From Erythrobacter sp. KY5 (GTDB lineage Bacteria; Pseudomonadota; Alphaproteobacteria; Sphingomonadales; Sphingomonadaceae): 64,000 bases of DNA. Shown piece after piece: positions 9,066 to 18,620 of this stretch (positions within the stretch are counted from its first letter, which is position 1; each line of letters begins with the position of its first letter). A program made the position numbers and the translations under genes. The stretch covers positions 2,091,001-2,155,000 of the forward strand of contig NZ_CP021912.1 of NCBI RefSeq assembly GCF_003264115.1, in the 5' to 3' direction. The notes beneath the pieces are model-generated. The model saw nothing but the letters and a program-made list of their open reading frames with translations, made no database searches and was not told the DNA's origin.

Positions 9066-11053
9066 CAAGCGTCAATCATGTCGCGGTCCATCTCTCCCGC
9101 GCGGTTCTGGATGAAGTTGAAGCGGTGTTCAGGGTTACGGCCCATCAGTTGATCGACCAGTTCTTTCACGCCTGCGCGCTGTTCGAATTCGGCAGGGAGC
9201 GTGATCCGGACGAGGCTGCGCGTGTCCGGGTGCATGGTGGTTTCGCGCAGCTGCTGTGGGTTCATCTCACCCAGACCTTTGAAGCGCGCTACGTCGACCT
9301 TCTTGCCCTTGAAAACCGTCGCTTCGAGCTCTGAGCGATGCGCGTCATCGCGGGCGTAGCGGCTCTCCTTCCCGGCCGTAAGCCGGTAAAGCGGAGGCTG
9401 AGCGAGGAACAGGTGCCCCTTGCGCACGACATCGGCCATTTCCTGGAAGAAGAACGTCATCAACAGGGTTGCGATATGCGCGCCGTCGACGTCTGCGTCG
9501 GTCATAATGATGATGCGGTCGTACCGCAGGTTCTCCGCATCGCACTCCTTGCGCGTGCCGCAGCCCATTGCGAGCGAAAGGTCGGCAATCTCGGAATTTG
9601 CGCGGATCTTGTCGGCGGTAGCGGATGCGACGTTCAGGATCTTGCCCCGGATCGGGAGGATCGCCTGTGTCTTTCGGTCGCGCGCCTGTTTGGCGCTGCC
9701 ACCTGCGGAATCGCCTTCAACGATGAAAAGTTCGGTCTCGCGCTCCCCTTCACCCGAACAATCAGTAAGCTTGCCGGGGAGGCGCAGCTTCTTCGCATTC
9801 GTGGCGGTCTTGCGCTTGATCTCGCGCTCTTGCTTGCGCTTGAGCCGCTCGTCCATGCGCTCCATCACTTCGCCCAGAAGCGCCTTGCCGCGATCCATGT
9901 TGTCGGCAAGGAAATGGTCGAAATGATCGCGCACAGCCGCTTCCACCAGCCGTGCGGCTTCGGGCGAGGTAAGGCGGTCCTTGGTCTGTGACTGGAACTG
10001 AGGATCACGGATAAAGACGCTCAGCATCACTTCAGCTCCGGTCATCACGTCGTCAGCCGTGATGTCCTTTGCCTTTTTCGTACCGGTCAGTTCGCCAAAC
10101 GCGCGTAGCCCCTTGGTAAGCGCGCCGCGAACGCCCTGTTCGTGCGTTCCGCCATCGGGTGTTGGTACGGTGTTGCAATACCAGCTGGTCGAGCCGTCCG
10201 AGTAGAGTGGCCACGCAATGGCCCACTCGACGCTTCCTTGGCCCATGCCGTCTTTCTCGGCAAAGTCCTGTTTCCCGGTAAAGGGTTGGGATGTGACGCA
10301 TTCGCGTTCCCCGACCTGTTCAGCCAGATGGTCGGCAAGCCCGCCGGGAAACTTGAAGGTGGCCTCTGCCGGGACATCGTCGCTGGTAAGGCTCTGCGCG
10401 CATTTCCAGCGGATTTCGACTCCAGCAAACAGATACGCCTTGGAACGAGCAAGCTTGAATAGGCGGTGAGGTTTGAACTGGCGATCACCGAAGATTTCGG
10501 TGTCTGGCGTGAAGCTCACCGTCGTGCCGCGCCGGTTGGGCGCAGCACCGACGACCTCGATAGGACCCTGCGCATGGCCCTTGGCGAACTCCTGGGCGTA
10601 CAATTGCTTGTCGCGGGCAACTTCAACGCGCGTCTGCGATGAAAGCGCATTGACGACGCTGACACCCACACCGTGAAGCCCGCCGCTGGTGGCGTAGGCC
10701 TTGCCCGAGAATTTGCCCCCTGAATGGAGAGTCGTGAGGATCACTTCGAGGGTCGACTTGCCCGGATATTTTGGGTGTTCGTCGACCGGAATGCCGCGTC
10801 CATTGTCTGAGATACTGAGGCGATTTCCCTCATCCAACCGCACTTCGATGCGTGACGCATGGCCGGCGACGGCTTCGTCCATTGAATTGTCGAGAACTTC
10901 GGCGGCGAGGTGATGCAGCGCCCGGTCATCTGTGCCACCGATATACATGCCGGGACGACGGCGAACCGGCTCAAGCCCTTCAAGCACTTCGATGGAAGAA
11001 GAATCGTAATCGCCGGATGTGGTCGGCGTATTTTCAAACAGGTCATCGGACAT
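9065..11053 (-). CDS. parE: DNA topoisomerase IV subunit B
   Basis: A 662-residue ATPase subunit of topoisomerase IV, which decatenates replicated chromosomes with ParC. The GHKL ATP-binding fold shows EVLDNSMDEA, ISDNGRGIPVDEHP and the ATP lid GGLHGVGVSVVNALS. The Toprim domain has ELFIVEGDSAGGSAKQARDR followed by the metal-binding MTDADVDGAHI. The length and the DRKTQAILPIRGKILNV block fit ParE better than GyrB. The chosen start MSDDLFENT is preferred over an in-frame GTG nine codons earlier. It is followed by a TGATG-coupled small membrane protein. parC is not in the window. Confidence 0.95.
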   Translation of the reverse strand: MSDDLFENTPTTSGDYDSSSIEVLEGLEPVRRRPGMYIGGTDDRALHHLAAEVLDNSMDEAVAGHASRIEVRLDEGNRLSISDNGRGIPVDEHPKYPGKSTLEVILTTLHSGGKFSGKAYATSGGLHGVGVSVVNALSSQTRVEVARDKQLYAQEFAKGHAQGPIEVVGAAPNRRGTTVSFTPDTEIFGDRQFKPHRLFKLARSKAYLFAGVEIRWKCAQSLTSDDVPAEATFKFPGGLADHLAEQVGERECVTSQPFTGKQDFAEKDGMGQGSVEWAIAWPLYSDGSTSWYCNTVPTPDGGTHEQGVRGALTKGLRAFGELTGTKKAKDITADDVMTGAEVMLSVFIRDPQFQSQTKDRLTSPEAARLVEAAVRDHFDHFLADNMDRGKALLGEVMERMDERLKRKQEREIKRKTATNAKKLRLPGKLTDCSGEGERETELFIVEGDSAGGSAKQARDRKTQAILPIRGKILNVASATADKIRANSEIADLSLAMGCGTRKECDAENLRYDRIIIMTDADVDGAHIATLLMTFFFQEMADVVRKGHLFLAQPPLYRLTAGKESRYARDDAHRSELEATVFKGKKVDVARFKGLGEMNPQQLRETTMHPDTRSLVRITLPAEFEQRAGVKELVDQLMGRNPEHRFNFIQNRAGEMDRDMIDA

Positions 11054-11117
11054 GCATCCGATATAGGGACGAGTGACCACTGCTCACAAGCAGGGCCACA
11101 CCCGTTTTGCGCCGCTT

Positions 11118-12329
11118 TTAATTCCCGAAGCTGCGCGGAGCCGCGTCAACAGCGACTACCTGGTTGCCGCGCACCTCGCGCACTTCGAGCGCACGCTGTG
11201 CGACCCCGCTGCGAGCGAAGCGAAACGGGCCATCAACTCCAAGGAACCCGCCGCGGTCATACAACCGGTTTGTCGGGAAGTTGTCGCCCACTTGCCAATC
11301 CTGTGCAATGCGGAGCGTAAGAAGCACCGCGTCGTATCCAAGCGTCGCAATGCGATAAGGCTTTGCGCCAAAGCGAGCCTCGTAACTGTCGGCAAAGCGG
11401 CGGAAACGGGTATCGGAAACGGCGGAGAACAATGCGCCGTTTACAGTGCTCGACTGAGTGATTGCAGCCTCGCCGCTCCACAATTCAGTTCCGAGAAGAC
11501 GGGTTCCCTCGGCGCCCTGACTGCGGATCTGACCCGCCGCTTGTATCGCAAGACGCGCTCCATCGGCGATCAGCACAGTGTCATAGCCACCCGCCTGACG
11601 AAGGCGCTGCGCAGCTCCGACGATTGAGGTGTTGCCGCGCGCGTAACGTTCGAACGCGATCAGGTTGCCGCCGTAATCGCGAAGCGAGTTCTGCAAAGCG
11701 TTGTAGGAACGTTGGCCGTAATCACCCTCAGGCAGCAGCGCGGCGAAACTGTTGGAGCCATTGCGACGCGCATATTCGACTGTGCGGCGGATCGATTGTT
11801 CTGGAATATGCCCCATCACGAAAACATCGGGGCTGGCAACGCTCGAATCGTTTGAGAACGCGATCGACGGCACATTTGCAGGTCGCGCGGCGGCTTGAAC
11901 AGCCGGCACATTGTCAGCGAGCAACGGGCCGAGGATCAATCTGTTGCCGTCCGTAATCGCCTGACGCGCAGCTGCTGCCGCGCCGCGCGAGGTGTCGTAG
12001 GTCGTTATGCGCAGGTTGCTGGCATTCGTGTCGATAAGCGCCATTGTAGTCGCATTCGCCAGCGACTGTCCTACCTCGGACGCGGTGCCGCCCATAGGCA
12101 CGAGCAGCGCAACGCGATGACGCGTGGCATCGGTGGGGAGGGCGGTCTGGCTCGGCTGCGGGGTTGGAGTTGCTGCAGGCGTCGTCGAAACCGTTTCGGT
12201 CTTGGGGATGACCTGACAGCCTGCCAGCAGCATTGCCGTTCCCACCATCGCGACATTGCGACGATTGAATGCTTTGAGGACCCTGAGCGATTTGCTCGCA
12301 AGGAAATTGGTGCCAAACGTACGCTTCAT
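11118..12329 (-). CDS. Penicillin-binding protein activator, LpoA-like lipoprotein
   Basis: A 403-residue lipoprotein with the lipobox LLAGC, giving Cys38 as the lipidated residue. A Pro/Thr-rich linker (TTPAATPTPQPSQT) separates it from a periplasmic-binding-protein fold of the leucine-binding (Peripla_BP_6) type starting near residue 70 (RVALLVPMGGTASEVGQSL). In E. coli the related LpoA C-domain activates PBP1A from the outer membrane, and this protein has that family's architecture without LpoA's N-terminal TPR domain. It is divergent from rsmI, an arrangement also seen for lpoA-yraN-rsmI in gammaproteobacteria. This supports the call. Confidence 0.88.
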   Translation of the reverse strand: MKRTFGTNFLASKSLRVLKAFNRRNVAMVGTAMLLAGCQVIPKTETVSTTPAATPTPQPSQTALPTDATRHRVALLVPMGGTASEVGQSLANATTMALIDTNASNLRITTYDTSRGAAAAARQAITDGNRLILGPLLADNVPAVQAAARPANVPSIAFSNDSSVASPDVFVMGHIPEQSIRRTVEYARRNGSNSFAALLPEGDYGQRSYNALQNSLRDYGGNLIAFERYARGNTSIVGAAQRLRQAGGYDTVLIADGARLAIQAAGQIRSQGAEGTRLLGTELWSGEAAITQSSTVNGALFSAVSDTRFRRFADSYEARFGAKPYRIATLGYDAVLLTLRIAQDWQVGDNFPTNRLYDRGGFLGVDGPFRFARSGVAQRALEVREVRGNQVVAVDAAPRSFGN

Positions 12330-12370
12330 TCTTGCCGACCCCTCATCGCTTCTCCAAGGATGCGGCCCTC

Positions 12371-13228
12371 ATGAGCACGCACAATCCTGAATCAGCCGTC
12401 ATCGAATTGCTTGATCCCGGTCTCTATATAGTCGCGACCCCGATTGGCAATCTTGGCGATGTAACGATGCGTGCGCTCGACGTGCTGCGCAGATCGGCGA
12501 TTATCGCCTGTGAGGATACGCGAGTTACGGGAAAGCTCCTCAAGGCATATGCCATCAAGACGCGTATGCAGCGTTATGATGACCATGCTTCGGCTGAGGT
12601 TCGCGCGCGCCTGATTGAGACCGCGAGACGCGAACCGGTTGCGTTGGTGAGCGATGCGGGCACTCCGCTCGTCTCCGACCCCGGCTATCGACTGGTGCGC
12701 GAAGCTCGCGAGGAGAACATCGAGGTAACCTCTATTCCAGGGGCGTGCGCGGCCATAGCCGGATTGACGCTATCGGGCCTGCCAAACGACCGGTTCCTGT
12801 TTGCCGGATTCCTGCCGGTTAAAGAGAAAGCGCGCAGCGATGTTCTGGCCGAACTCGCTGACATCAACGCAACCTTGATCTTCTATGAAACCGGGCCTCG
12901 GCTTGAACGATCGCTCAGGGCAATTGCGGAAGTCTGGCCGACGCGCGAAGTCGCGGTCGCGCGTGAACTTACCAAGCTGCACGAGGAATGCCGCTCGGCC
13001 AGTCCGGCAGTGCTGGCTGAGCATTATTCCGCGCATCCCCCCAAGGGCGAGATCGTCCTGCTGGTCGGCCCGCCTCAGGAGGCACACAGCGATGCCGACC
13101 CCGACACGTTGCTTCGCGAAGCGCTCGAGACGATGAGCGTAAGCAAAGCCGCAGGCAAGGTTGCCAAGGTAACCGGGATCGACCGGCAGGTGCTGTATTC
13201 GCGCGCGGTGGAGCTTCGCGGAGAATGA
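12371..13228 (+). CDS. rsmI: 16S rRNA (cytidine1402-2'-O)-methyltransferase
   Basis: A 285-residue SAM-dependent enzyme that 2'-O-methylates C1402 in the decoding centre of 16S rRNA. Hallmarks are IVATPIGNLGDVTMRAL at the N-terminus, CEDTRVTGKLL, ALVSDAGTPLVSDPG, SIPGACAAIAGLTLSGLP and FLPVKEKAR, the tetrapyrrole-methylase-like fold. The C-terminal extension ends in a helix-turn-helix-like region. The ATG at 12371 fits the family N-terminus; the open frame upstream has no family similarity. It overlaps yraN by four bases (ATGA). Confidence 0.96.
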   Translation: MSTHNPESAVIELLDPGLYIVATPIGNLGDVTMRALDVLRRSAIIACEDTRVTGKLLKAYAIKTRMQRYDDHASAEVRARLIETARREPVALVSDAGTPLVSDPGYRLVREAREENIEVTSIPGACAAIAGLTLSGLPNDRFLFAGFLPVKEKARSDVLAELADINATLIFYETGPRLERSLRAIAEVWPTREVAVARELTKLHEECRSASPAVLAEHYSAHPPKGEIVLLVGPPQEAHSDADPDTLLREALETMSVSKAAGKVAKVTGIDRQVLYSRAVELRGE

Positions 13229-13581
13229 GCGTCAAACGCGTGATTGCGGACCGCAAGGGCCGCGAGGCAGAGGCACAGGCGGCGCAATGGCTCATGCAGC
13301 AAGGTTTCGAGGTGCTTGCGGAAAGGCGCAAGACCAAGCTTGGCGAGATTGACTTGATTGCTCGAAAGAAGGGCTTGGTTGCGTTCATCGAGGTTAAATG
13401 GCGAAAGCGCAGCCGAGACCTCGACACAGCTATCGACGAACGGCGCCTTGCGCGAGTGGCCGCTGCAGTAGAGGTGGTCGCGCACGAATACACGGAACCT
13501 GATGATGACATCCGCATCGATGTGATCCTGCTTGCGCCCGGCAGCAGGCCTCGCCACATCGAAAACGCCTGGATGCCCTGA
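13225..13581 (+). CDS. yraN: YraN/UPF0102 family protein
   Basis: A 118-residue protein with the nuclease-like fold of the UPF0102 family. The pattern GEAEAQAAQWLMQQGFEVL-type helix, then LGEIDLIARKKGLVAFIEVKWRKR, supplies the E-x-D...E-V-K motif of PD-(D/E)XK nucleases. The gene starts inside the rsmI stop (ATGA overlap), matching the widespread rsmI-yraN pairing, and is followed 22 bases later by gshB. The biological substrate is not established for the family. Confidence 0.93.
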   Translation: MSVKRVIADRKGREAEAQAAQWLMQQGFEVLAERRKTKLGEIDLIARKKGLVAFIEVKWRKRSRDLDTAIDERRLARVAAAVEVVAHEYTEPDDDIRIDVILLAPGSRPRHIENAWMP

Positions 13582-13603
13582 ATAGCGAGAGAAACCAGCA
13601 CCT

Positions 13604-14566
13604 ATGTCCCTGAAGATCGCAGTCCAGATGGACCCAATCGAGAACATCAACATCAAGGGCGACAGCTCATTCGCGCTCATGCTCGCAGCACAAGAGCGCG
13701 GATATGAGGTGTTCGAATATCACGTGGAAAGCCTGACGCTTGATGCCGAAGATCGCCTGTTTGCTCGGTGTTTTCCGGTCACTGTGCAGCGTGTTGTCGG
13801 GGACCATTTTGAGAAAGGCGAGCCTCAACGACTGGATCTTGGACGCGACATCGACGTGGTCTTGATGCGGCAGGACCCTCCGTTTCACATGGGCTACATC
13901 ACGGCGACGCATCTGCTTGAGCGGGTTCAGGGAGAGACATTGGTCGTCAACGATCCCGCCAATGTCCGTAATGCACCTGAAAAAGTGATGGTTCTCGACT
14001 ATCGCCGCTTCATGCCCCCAACGCTTGTCACGCGCTCGGTCGACGAGGTGAAGCGATTTATGGCAGAGTACGGCGCTGTGGTGGTGAAACCGATCCATGG
14101 CAACGGAGGGAAGGCAATCTTCCGCGTGCCAGCATCGGGTGACAATCTCACGGCGCTGTTCGAGGTTTTCAACCAGACCTGGCCCGAACCCCACATGGTT
14201 CAGCCTTTCCTTCCGGAAGTTGCCGAGGGCGACAAACGCATCGTGCTGATCGACGGCGAAATAGCGGGCGCAATCAATCGGATACCGGGCGAAGGTGAGT
14301 TCCGCTCGAACCTCGCCATGGGCGGAAGCGCCGAGGCCACCCAGCTCACCGAACGCGAGATCGAAATCTGCGAGGCAATGGGGCCGGACCTGAAGCGGCT
14401 TGGCCTGACCTTTGTCGGCATCGACGTGATCGGGGGCAAATGGCTCACCGAAATCAACGTGACCTCACCCACTGGCATAGTGGCAATTTCGGAGTTTGAC
14501 GGGACGGATCTCGCAGGGATGATCTGGGATGCGATCGAAGCGCGTCTGTCGTCCCAGAACGCCTAG
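13604..14566 (+). CDS. gshB: Glutathione synthase
   Basis: A 320-residue ATP-grasp ligase that joins gamma-glutamylcysteine and glycine, the second step of glutathione synthesis. Family blocks are KIAVQMDPIENINIKGDSS, VLMRQDPPFHMGYITATHLLE, GAVVVKPIHGNGGKAIFRV (ATP-grasp), MVQPFLPEVAEGDKRIVLIDG and the C-terminal TEINVTSPTGI metal-site segment. Length matches the family. It is third in the rsmI-yraN-gshB run and converges on xerC with a four-base overlap of the stop codons. Confidence 0.97.
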   Translation: MSLKIAVQMDPIENINIKGDSSFALMLAAQERGYEVFEYHVESLTLDAEDRLFARCFPVTVQRVVGDHFEKGEPQRLDLGRDIDVVLMRQDPPFHMGYITATHLLERVQGETLVVNDPANVRNAPEKVMVLDYRRFMPPTLVTRSVDEVKRFMAEYGAVVVKPIHGNGGKAIFRVPASGDNLTALFEVFNQTWPEPHMVQPFLPEVAEGDKRIVLIDGEIAGAINRIPGEGEFRSNLAMGGSAEATQLTEREIEICEAMGPDLKRLGLTFVGIDVIGGKWLTEINVTSPTGIVAISEFDGTDLAGMIWDAIEARLSSQNA

Positions 14567-15462
14567 CGCTTCTTCGCCCTTGGATGAGCCCCGCGATACG
14601 TCTCTAGCAAGCTTGCCGCATCGACCTTGGTATAGATCTGTGTCGAGCCCAGAGAAGCATGCCCCAATAATTCCTGCAAGCTGCGCAGATCAGCTCCCGC
14701 TCCCAGCAAATGCGTCGCGAAAGAGTGCCGCAGCGCGTGAGGCGTTGCGGTGTCGGGCAGTCCCAGCGCCCGCCGCGCACGCGCCATTGCCTTTTGCACC
14801 ATGCCCGCAGACAGCGGACCTCCCTTTGCACCTCTAAACAAAGGCTCATCAGCGGTGAGGGGCCACGGGCACTGTTTGGCATACTCACTTACGGCCTCGC
14901 GTGTGATGGGAAGGATCGGAACCAGGCGCTGCTTGCCGCCCTTGCCGGTGACCATAAGTGTCTCTGCCAAAACCGCATCCCGGCCGCGCAGTGAGAGCGC
15001 CTCGGCAATGCGCAGCCCGCTTCCATACATCAGCAAAAGCACCGCCCGATCGCGCGAGCCGATCCAGTCCTCGCTTGCCGTCTCGTCGATCAGTTCCGCG
15101 ATATTGAGCGCCTCATCGGGCGTAACGGGGCGGGGCAGACCTTTCTTGAGCCTCGGCCCGCGCAGGCGCGGCGCGGACGGGTCAGGATCACCGGCCTCCG
15201 AACGTGCATAAGCGATAAGCGCTTTCAAAGCCGAAAGCTCGCGCGCGGCGCTTGCGTTGGAGAGCCCTTCGGCCCTGCGGTTGGCCAGATGGCCGCGAAG
15301 ATCGTGTGCCTCTACTGCGGCAACCTCGTCCCAAGAGATAAGTTGTTTGCCCCTGAGCAGACGTTGCGCAGCGCTTACATATGCACGGACAGTGTGAGGG
15401 CTTCTGCGTCTGGCATCGGTGAGGTGCGCGCGCCATTGTGCGATGAGTTCTACCTCGCTCAC
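14563..15462 (-). CDS. xerC: Tyrosine recombinase XerC
   Basis: A 299-residue tyrosine recombinase. The N-terminal SAM-like core-binding domain (SPHTVRAYVSAAQRLL) is followed by the catalytic domain. All catalytic residues are visible: Arg in GSGLRIAEAL, Lys in TGKGGKQR, His and Arg in HALRHSFATHLL, His in LLGHASLGST, and the nucleophile Tyr in QIYTKVD. Length and sequence fit XerC, the chromosomal dif-site dimer-resolution enzyme, rather than a phage integrase. There is no att-like repeat nearby. It starts within the hemW stop (ATGA overlap). Confidence 0.93.
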   Translation of the reverse strand: MSEVELIAQWRAHLTDARRRSPHTVRAYVSAAQRLLRGKQLISWDEVAAVEAHDLRGHLANRRAEGLSNASAARELSALKALIAYARSEAGDPDPSAPRLRGPRLKKGLPRPVTPDEALNIAELIDETASEDWIGSRDRAVLLLMYGSGLRIAEALSLRGRDAVLAETLMVTGKGGKQRLVPILPITREAVSEYAKQCPWPLTADEPLFRGAKGGPLSAGMVQKAMARARRALGLPDTATPHALRHSFATHLLGAGADLRSLQELLGHASLGSTQIYTKVDAASLLETYRGAHPRAKKR

Positions 15463-16610
15463 GCCTGCACCAATGTGTCCGCAACCAACTCGCCCAGCAC
15501 CGCATCAAGGACCGGGTGGCCCGCATCGGTGAGGCCGATCCGGTTATCGATCTGCCAGACGAGCCCAATGTCCTTCAGATGCGTCAGCTTGGCAGCGTTG
15601 ACCATTTGATCGCGATCCTGCTGAAATCGGACGGCCAAGGCTTCCAGATCGACACCCTCGACAAGCCTCAGCCCCATCATCAAGGCTTCTGACGCTGCTT
15701 CGTTCGGGTCCAGAAGGCGTTGTTCTGAGATCCCGTGCGATCGTTCGTTCACCGCCTTGAGAAAATTTTCCGGCTTCTTGTGCCGGACAGTCGCAAAACC
15801 GCCGCGTCTTCCATGGGCACCCGGACCGACCCCGGCATAATCCTCGTACCGCCAATACGTGAGATTGTGGCGGCTTTCATCGCCCGGCCTCGCGTGATTG
15901 CTCGTTTCATATGCCGGCAACCCTGCTGCCGACGTGAGGGATTGGGTGAGCGAGAACAGCTCTGCTGCCTCATCATCGTCCAGCGGTGCAAACCTGCCGA
16001 GGCGAACATCAGTTTCGAACCGCGTGCCGGGCTCGATCGTCAGCTGGTAAAGCGACATATGCGAGGTGCCGTAGGACAGGGCTCTTGTAAGCTGCGCCTC
16101 CCATTCCGCTGGGGACTGATCGGGCAGGGCGTAAATGAGGTCGAAACTCACCCGCTCAAAATGCGTCTGAGCCACTTCAAGCGCTTCAAGTGCCTCCTGT
16201 GCTCCATGCAACCTACCCAACCAGCGCAAAGTCCGGTCGTCGAGCGATTGCACACCGAGCGAAACGCGATTGATGCCAGCTGCGGCAAGAGCGGCGAAAT
16301 TCGCTGCCTCGACCGATGAAGGGTTGGCCTCAAGCGTAATCTCGATCTCTGGCGAAAACCCCCAAAGTTGCTCGGCTTCACCCAAGAGCGCGTTGACGAG
16401 TGTCGGAGGCATCAGCGACGGGGTTCCACCGCCGAAGAAGATCGAGGTAAGGGCTTCTCCGCCAGCCTCATTCGCTTCGGCGCGCATGTCGGCGATGAGC
16501 GCGCGTTGCCAAACTTCGGTGTCGACTCTGTCGCGGACATGCGAGTTGAAGTCGCAATAAGGGCATTTCTTCGCACAGAAGGGCCAGTGAATGTAGAGGG
16601 CGCGGGCCAA
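15459..16610 (-). CDS. hemW: Radical SAM heme chaperone HemW
   Basis: A 383-residue radical SAM protein. The iron-sulfur motif CAKKCPYC is at residues 12-19, immediately after ALYIHWPF, and SIFFGGGTPSL follows. The HemW-type heme-binding region is HNLTYWRYEDYAGVGPGAH. HemW inserts heme into respiratory enzymes and lacks the extra N-terminal residues of the oxidase HemN. No ATG or GTG lies at the expected N-terminus. The TTG at 16608-16610 gives MARALYIHW and is the best start; the upstream open frame runs antisense through the CAP gene and is not conserved. It is coupled to xerC. Confidence 0.93.
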   Translation of the reverse strand: MARALYIHWPFCAKKCPYCDFNSHVRDRVDTEVWQRALIADMRAEANEAGGEALTSIFFGGGTPSLMPPTLVNALLGEAEQLWGFSPEIEITLEANPSSVEAANFAALAAAGINRVSLGVQSLDDRTLRWLGRLHGAQEALEALEVAQTHFERVSFDLIYALPDQSPAEWEAQLTRALSYGTSHMSLYQLTIEPGTRFETDVRLGRFAPLDDDEAAELFSLTQSLTSAAGLPAYETSNHARPGDESRHNLTYWRYEDYAGVGPGAHGRRGGFATVRHKKPENFLKAVNERSHGISEQRLLDPNEAASEALMMGLRLVEGVDLEALAVRFQQDRDQMVNAAKLTHLKDIGLVWQIDNRIGLTDAGHPVLDAVLGELVADTLVQA

Positions 16611-16657
16611 GGGTCGTGTCAGTCTTTCCGTAACGCTTGCAGGGCATTCTCTAGGCC

Positions 16658-17185
16658 ATGAGAGTACGCGCGACAATTCTCGGTCTTTTCGCAGGCCTGA
16701 GTGTTCTTGGTTCTGCTCCCGCTGGTGCTGACGAGGGCAGCTGGCTCGATGCGCACAATGCTGCTCGGGCCGAGTTTGGCGTTGCACCGCTCAGCTGGTC
16801 GCGGAAGCTTGAACGCGAAGCGCGCGCTTGGGCAGAAGTGCTGGCCGACGAAGAGCGCATTCGGCACGCACCGCCTGCCGCAAGAGGTGGCACAGGCGAG
16901 AATCTCTGGATGGGAACCGCCGGTTACTTCACCGCGCACCAGATGATTGTCCATCTCGCATCTGAGAAGCAGCATTTTCGATCCGGCACCTTCCCGCAGG
17001 TCTCGCGCACCGGTAACTGGGCCGATGTCGGCCATTACACACAAATGGTCTGGGCCTCGACCAGGGAGGTCGGCTGTGCATCAGCGCGCTCGGCACGCTT
17101 CGATGTGCTTGTCTGTCGCTACTGGCCCGCTGGCAACGTGATCGGAGAGCGAATAGCCCCGAGCGAAAGATTCGCCCGGCGCTAA
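16658..17185 (+). CDS. Secreted CAP-family (SCP/PR1) protein
   Basis: A 175-residue exported protein. A signal peptide (MRVRATILGLFAGLSVLG, cleavage after APAGA) precedes one CAP domain. The domain shows LDAHNAARAEFGVAPLSW, RGGTGENLWMG, the signature HYTQMVWASTREVGC and DVLVCRYWPAGN. The conserved His and Glu of the CAP cavity are present, as are two late Cys residues (VGC and VCR) that could pair. Functions in the family range from lipid binding to proteolysis, and bacterial roles are poorly defined. It is divergent from hemW and overlaps the rdgB stop by four bases. Confidence 0.93.
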   Translation: MRVRATILGLFAGLSVLGSAPAGADEGSWLDAHNAARAEFGVAPLSWSRKLEREARAWAEVLADEERIRHAPPAARGGTGENLWMGTAGYFTAHQMIVHLASEKQHFRSGTFPQVSRTGNWADVGHYTQMVWASTREVGCASARSARFDVLVCRYWPAGNVIGERIAPSERFARR

Positions 17186-17829
17186 ACCCCGAACTGATCT
17201 GCGACGAGCTTGGCGAAAGCGTCGGCCCGGTGAGATATCTCGTGCTTTTCGGAAGGATCGATTTCAGCGAAGGTTTCATCACCATCGCGGGAGGCTGGGA
17301 CGAAAACCGGGTCATAGCCAAAGCCGATGGTCCCGCGCGGCGGCCATGTAAGCGCACCGGGACACTTGCCCTCGTAAACAGCGTGTTCGCCATCAGGCCA
17401 TGCAACTGCCAGCACGCAATGAAACGCGGCTGATCTATCCGCGTCAGGGCCAAGCTGCTGGAGCATGCCTTCGACCTTGCCCATCGCCATGTACCAGTCG
17501 CGCCCCGGATCCCCTTCGAACCATTGCCTCTCGGCCCAATCGGCGGTGTAAACGCCGGGGCGTCCGCCAAGCGCGTCGACGCTCAAACCGCTATCGTCCG
17601 CGAGCGCCGCAAGCCCCGATGCCTCTGCCGCCGACCGCGCCTTGATAAGCGCGTTTTCAACAAATGTGGTGCCCGTCTCAGGCGGTTCTGGAAGGCCAAG
17701 CGAGCCTGCCGAGATGCATTTCAGGCCATAAGGATTGAGCAGCGCTGAAATCTCTTTCAGCTTGCCAGCATTGTGCGTCGCGATGACGAGCGATCCCCCT
17801 CCGAGGCGTCTTCGCGTTCCGGGGCTCAC
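17182..17829 (-). CDS. rdgB: XTP/dITP diphosphatase (RdgB/HAM1)
   Basis: A 215-residue house-cleaning pyrophosphatase that removes deaminated purine nucleotides (dITP, XTP). Motifs are [16 protein letters not shown] (nucleotide loop), [29 protein letters not shown], and FGYDPVFVP with a following SHRADAF. The GTG at 17827-17829 overlaps the rph stop codon as GTGA, and the reading frame before it has no family similarity. This gives the common rph-rdgB operon followed by hemW in many alphaproteobacteria; here the CAP gene is interposed. Confidence 0.95.
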   Translation of the reverse strand: MSPGTRRRLGGGSLVIATHNAGKLKEISALLNPYGLKCISAGSLGLPEPPETGTTFVENALIKARSAAEASGLAALADDSGLSVDALGGRPGVYTADWAERQWFEGDPGRDWYMAMGKVEGMLQQLGPDADRSAAFHCVLAVAWPDGEHAVYEGKCPGALTWPPRGTIGFGYDPVFVPASRDGDETFAEIDPSEKHEISHRADAFAKLVADQFGV

Positions 17830-18539
17830 TTCACCGCGTCCAACTGCGCCTTGAAGATCGCATCGCAACCGATGTTGGCGAGGCGAAGCAGGCGAAGCAA
17901 GCCTTCCTCGTCATAGGTTGCGCCTTCTGCTGTCGCCTGGACCTCGGCGATCTGACCGCCGTCGATCAGGACGAAGTTGGCATCGGCATCCGCGCTGGAA
18001 TCCTCGTCATAGTCGAGGTCGAGGACGGGCGTTCCCTTGAAGATACCGCAGGAGATCGCGGCGACCTGCCCGGTAATGGGGTCGTCCTTGATCGCACCTT
18101 GCGCCATCAGCGCGTTGACCGCCAGACGCAGGGCAACCCATGCGCCCGATATCGAAGCCGTGCGTGTGCCGCCGTCAGCTTGAATGACGTCGCAATCGAG
18201 CGTGATCTGACGCTCACCTAGTTTTTGAAGGTCAACCACTGCGCGCAGGGACCGGCCGATCAGGCGCTGAATTTCCTGCGTACGGCCAGACTGCTTCCCG
18301 CGGGCCGCTTCACGCGATCCACGGGTGTGCGTGGCACGGGGAAGCATCGAATACTCGCCCGTGACCCAGCCCTCACCTTTGCCACGAAGCCACGGCGGGA
18401 TGCGTTCTTCGACACTGGCGGTGCACAAGACCTTTGTGTCGCCAAAGCTGACGAGGCAGGAGCCTTCGGCATGTTTGGTATATCCGGTCTCGATCGTGAT
18501 CGCGCGCATCTCGTCTGCGCTACGTCCTGAAGGGCGCAT
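17826..18539 (-). CDS. rph: Ribonuclease PH
   Basis: A 237-residue phosphorolytic 3'-exoribonuclease that trims tRNA 3' ends. Recognisable stretches are [68 protein letters not shown] (substrate and phosphate-binding arginines), [16 protein letters not shown] and [18 protein letters not shown] (catalytic aspartates). The ATG at 18539 yields [12 protein letters not shown], the standard N-terminus. It is divergent from hrcA with 81 bases between starts, and coupled to rdgB. Confidence 0.97.
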   Translation of the reverse strand: MRPSGRSADEMRAITIETGYTKHAEGSCLVSFGDTKVLCTASVEERIPPWLRGKGEGWVTGEYSMLPRATHTRGSREAARGKQSGRTQEIQRLIGRSLRAVVDLQKLGERQITLDCDVIQADGGTRTASISGAWVALRLAVNALMAQGAIKDDPITGQVAAISCGIFKGTPVLDLDYDEDSSADADANFVLIDGGQIAEVQATAEGATYDEEGLLRLLRLANIGCDAIFKAQLDAVK

Positions 18540-18620
18540 TGGTAACTCCGTATGTACTTGTTGCGGGCCAAGTGGCACCGCAGGCTTGTCGCCGCAAGCG
18601 CAAAGACTAAGATTACCACC

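Noticed and set aside
9338-9991. Open frame of 217 codons antisense to parE
   Set aside because: It mirrors the parE coding pattern in high-GC DNA. The product has no recognisable motif, and parE is fully intact.
14563-15462. XerC-like gene as a phage or integrative-element integrase
   Set aside because: It is embedded in core genes, coupled to hemW, of housekeeping XerC length, and no direct repeats or mobile cargo flank it.
18540-18620. CIRCE element or RpoH promoter in the rph-hrcA gap
   Set aside because: No TTAGCACTC/GAGTGCTAA pair is present. The CTTG sequences there lack a matching -10 at 17-18 bases.
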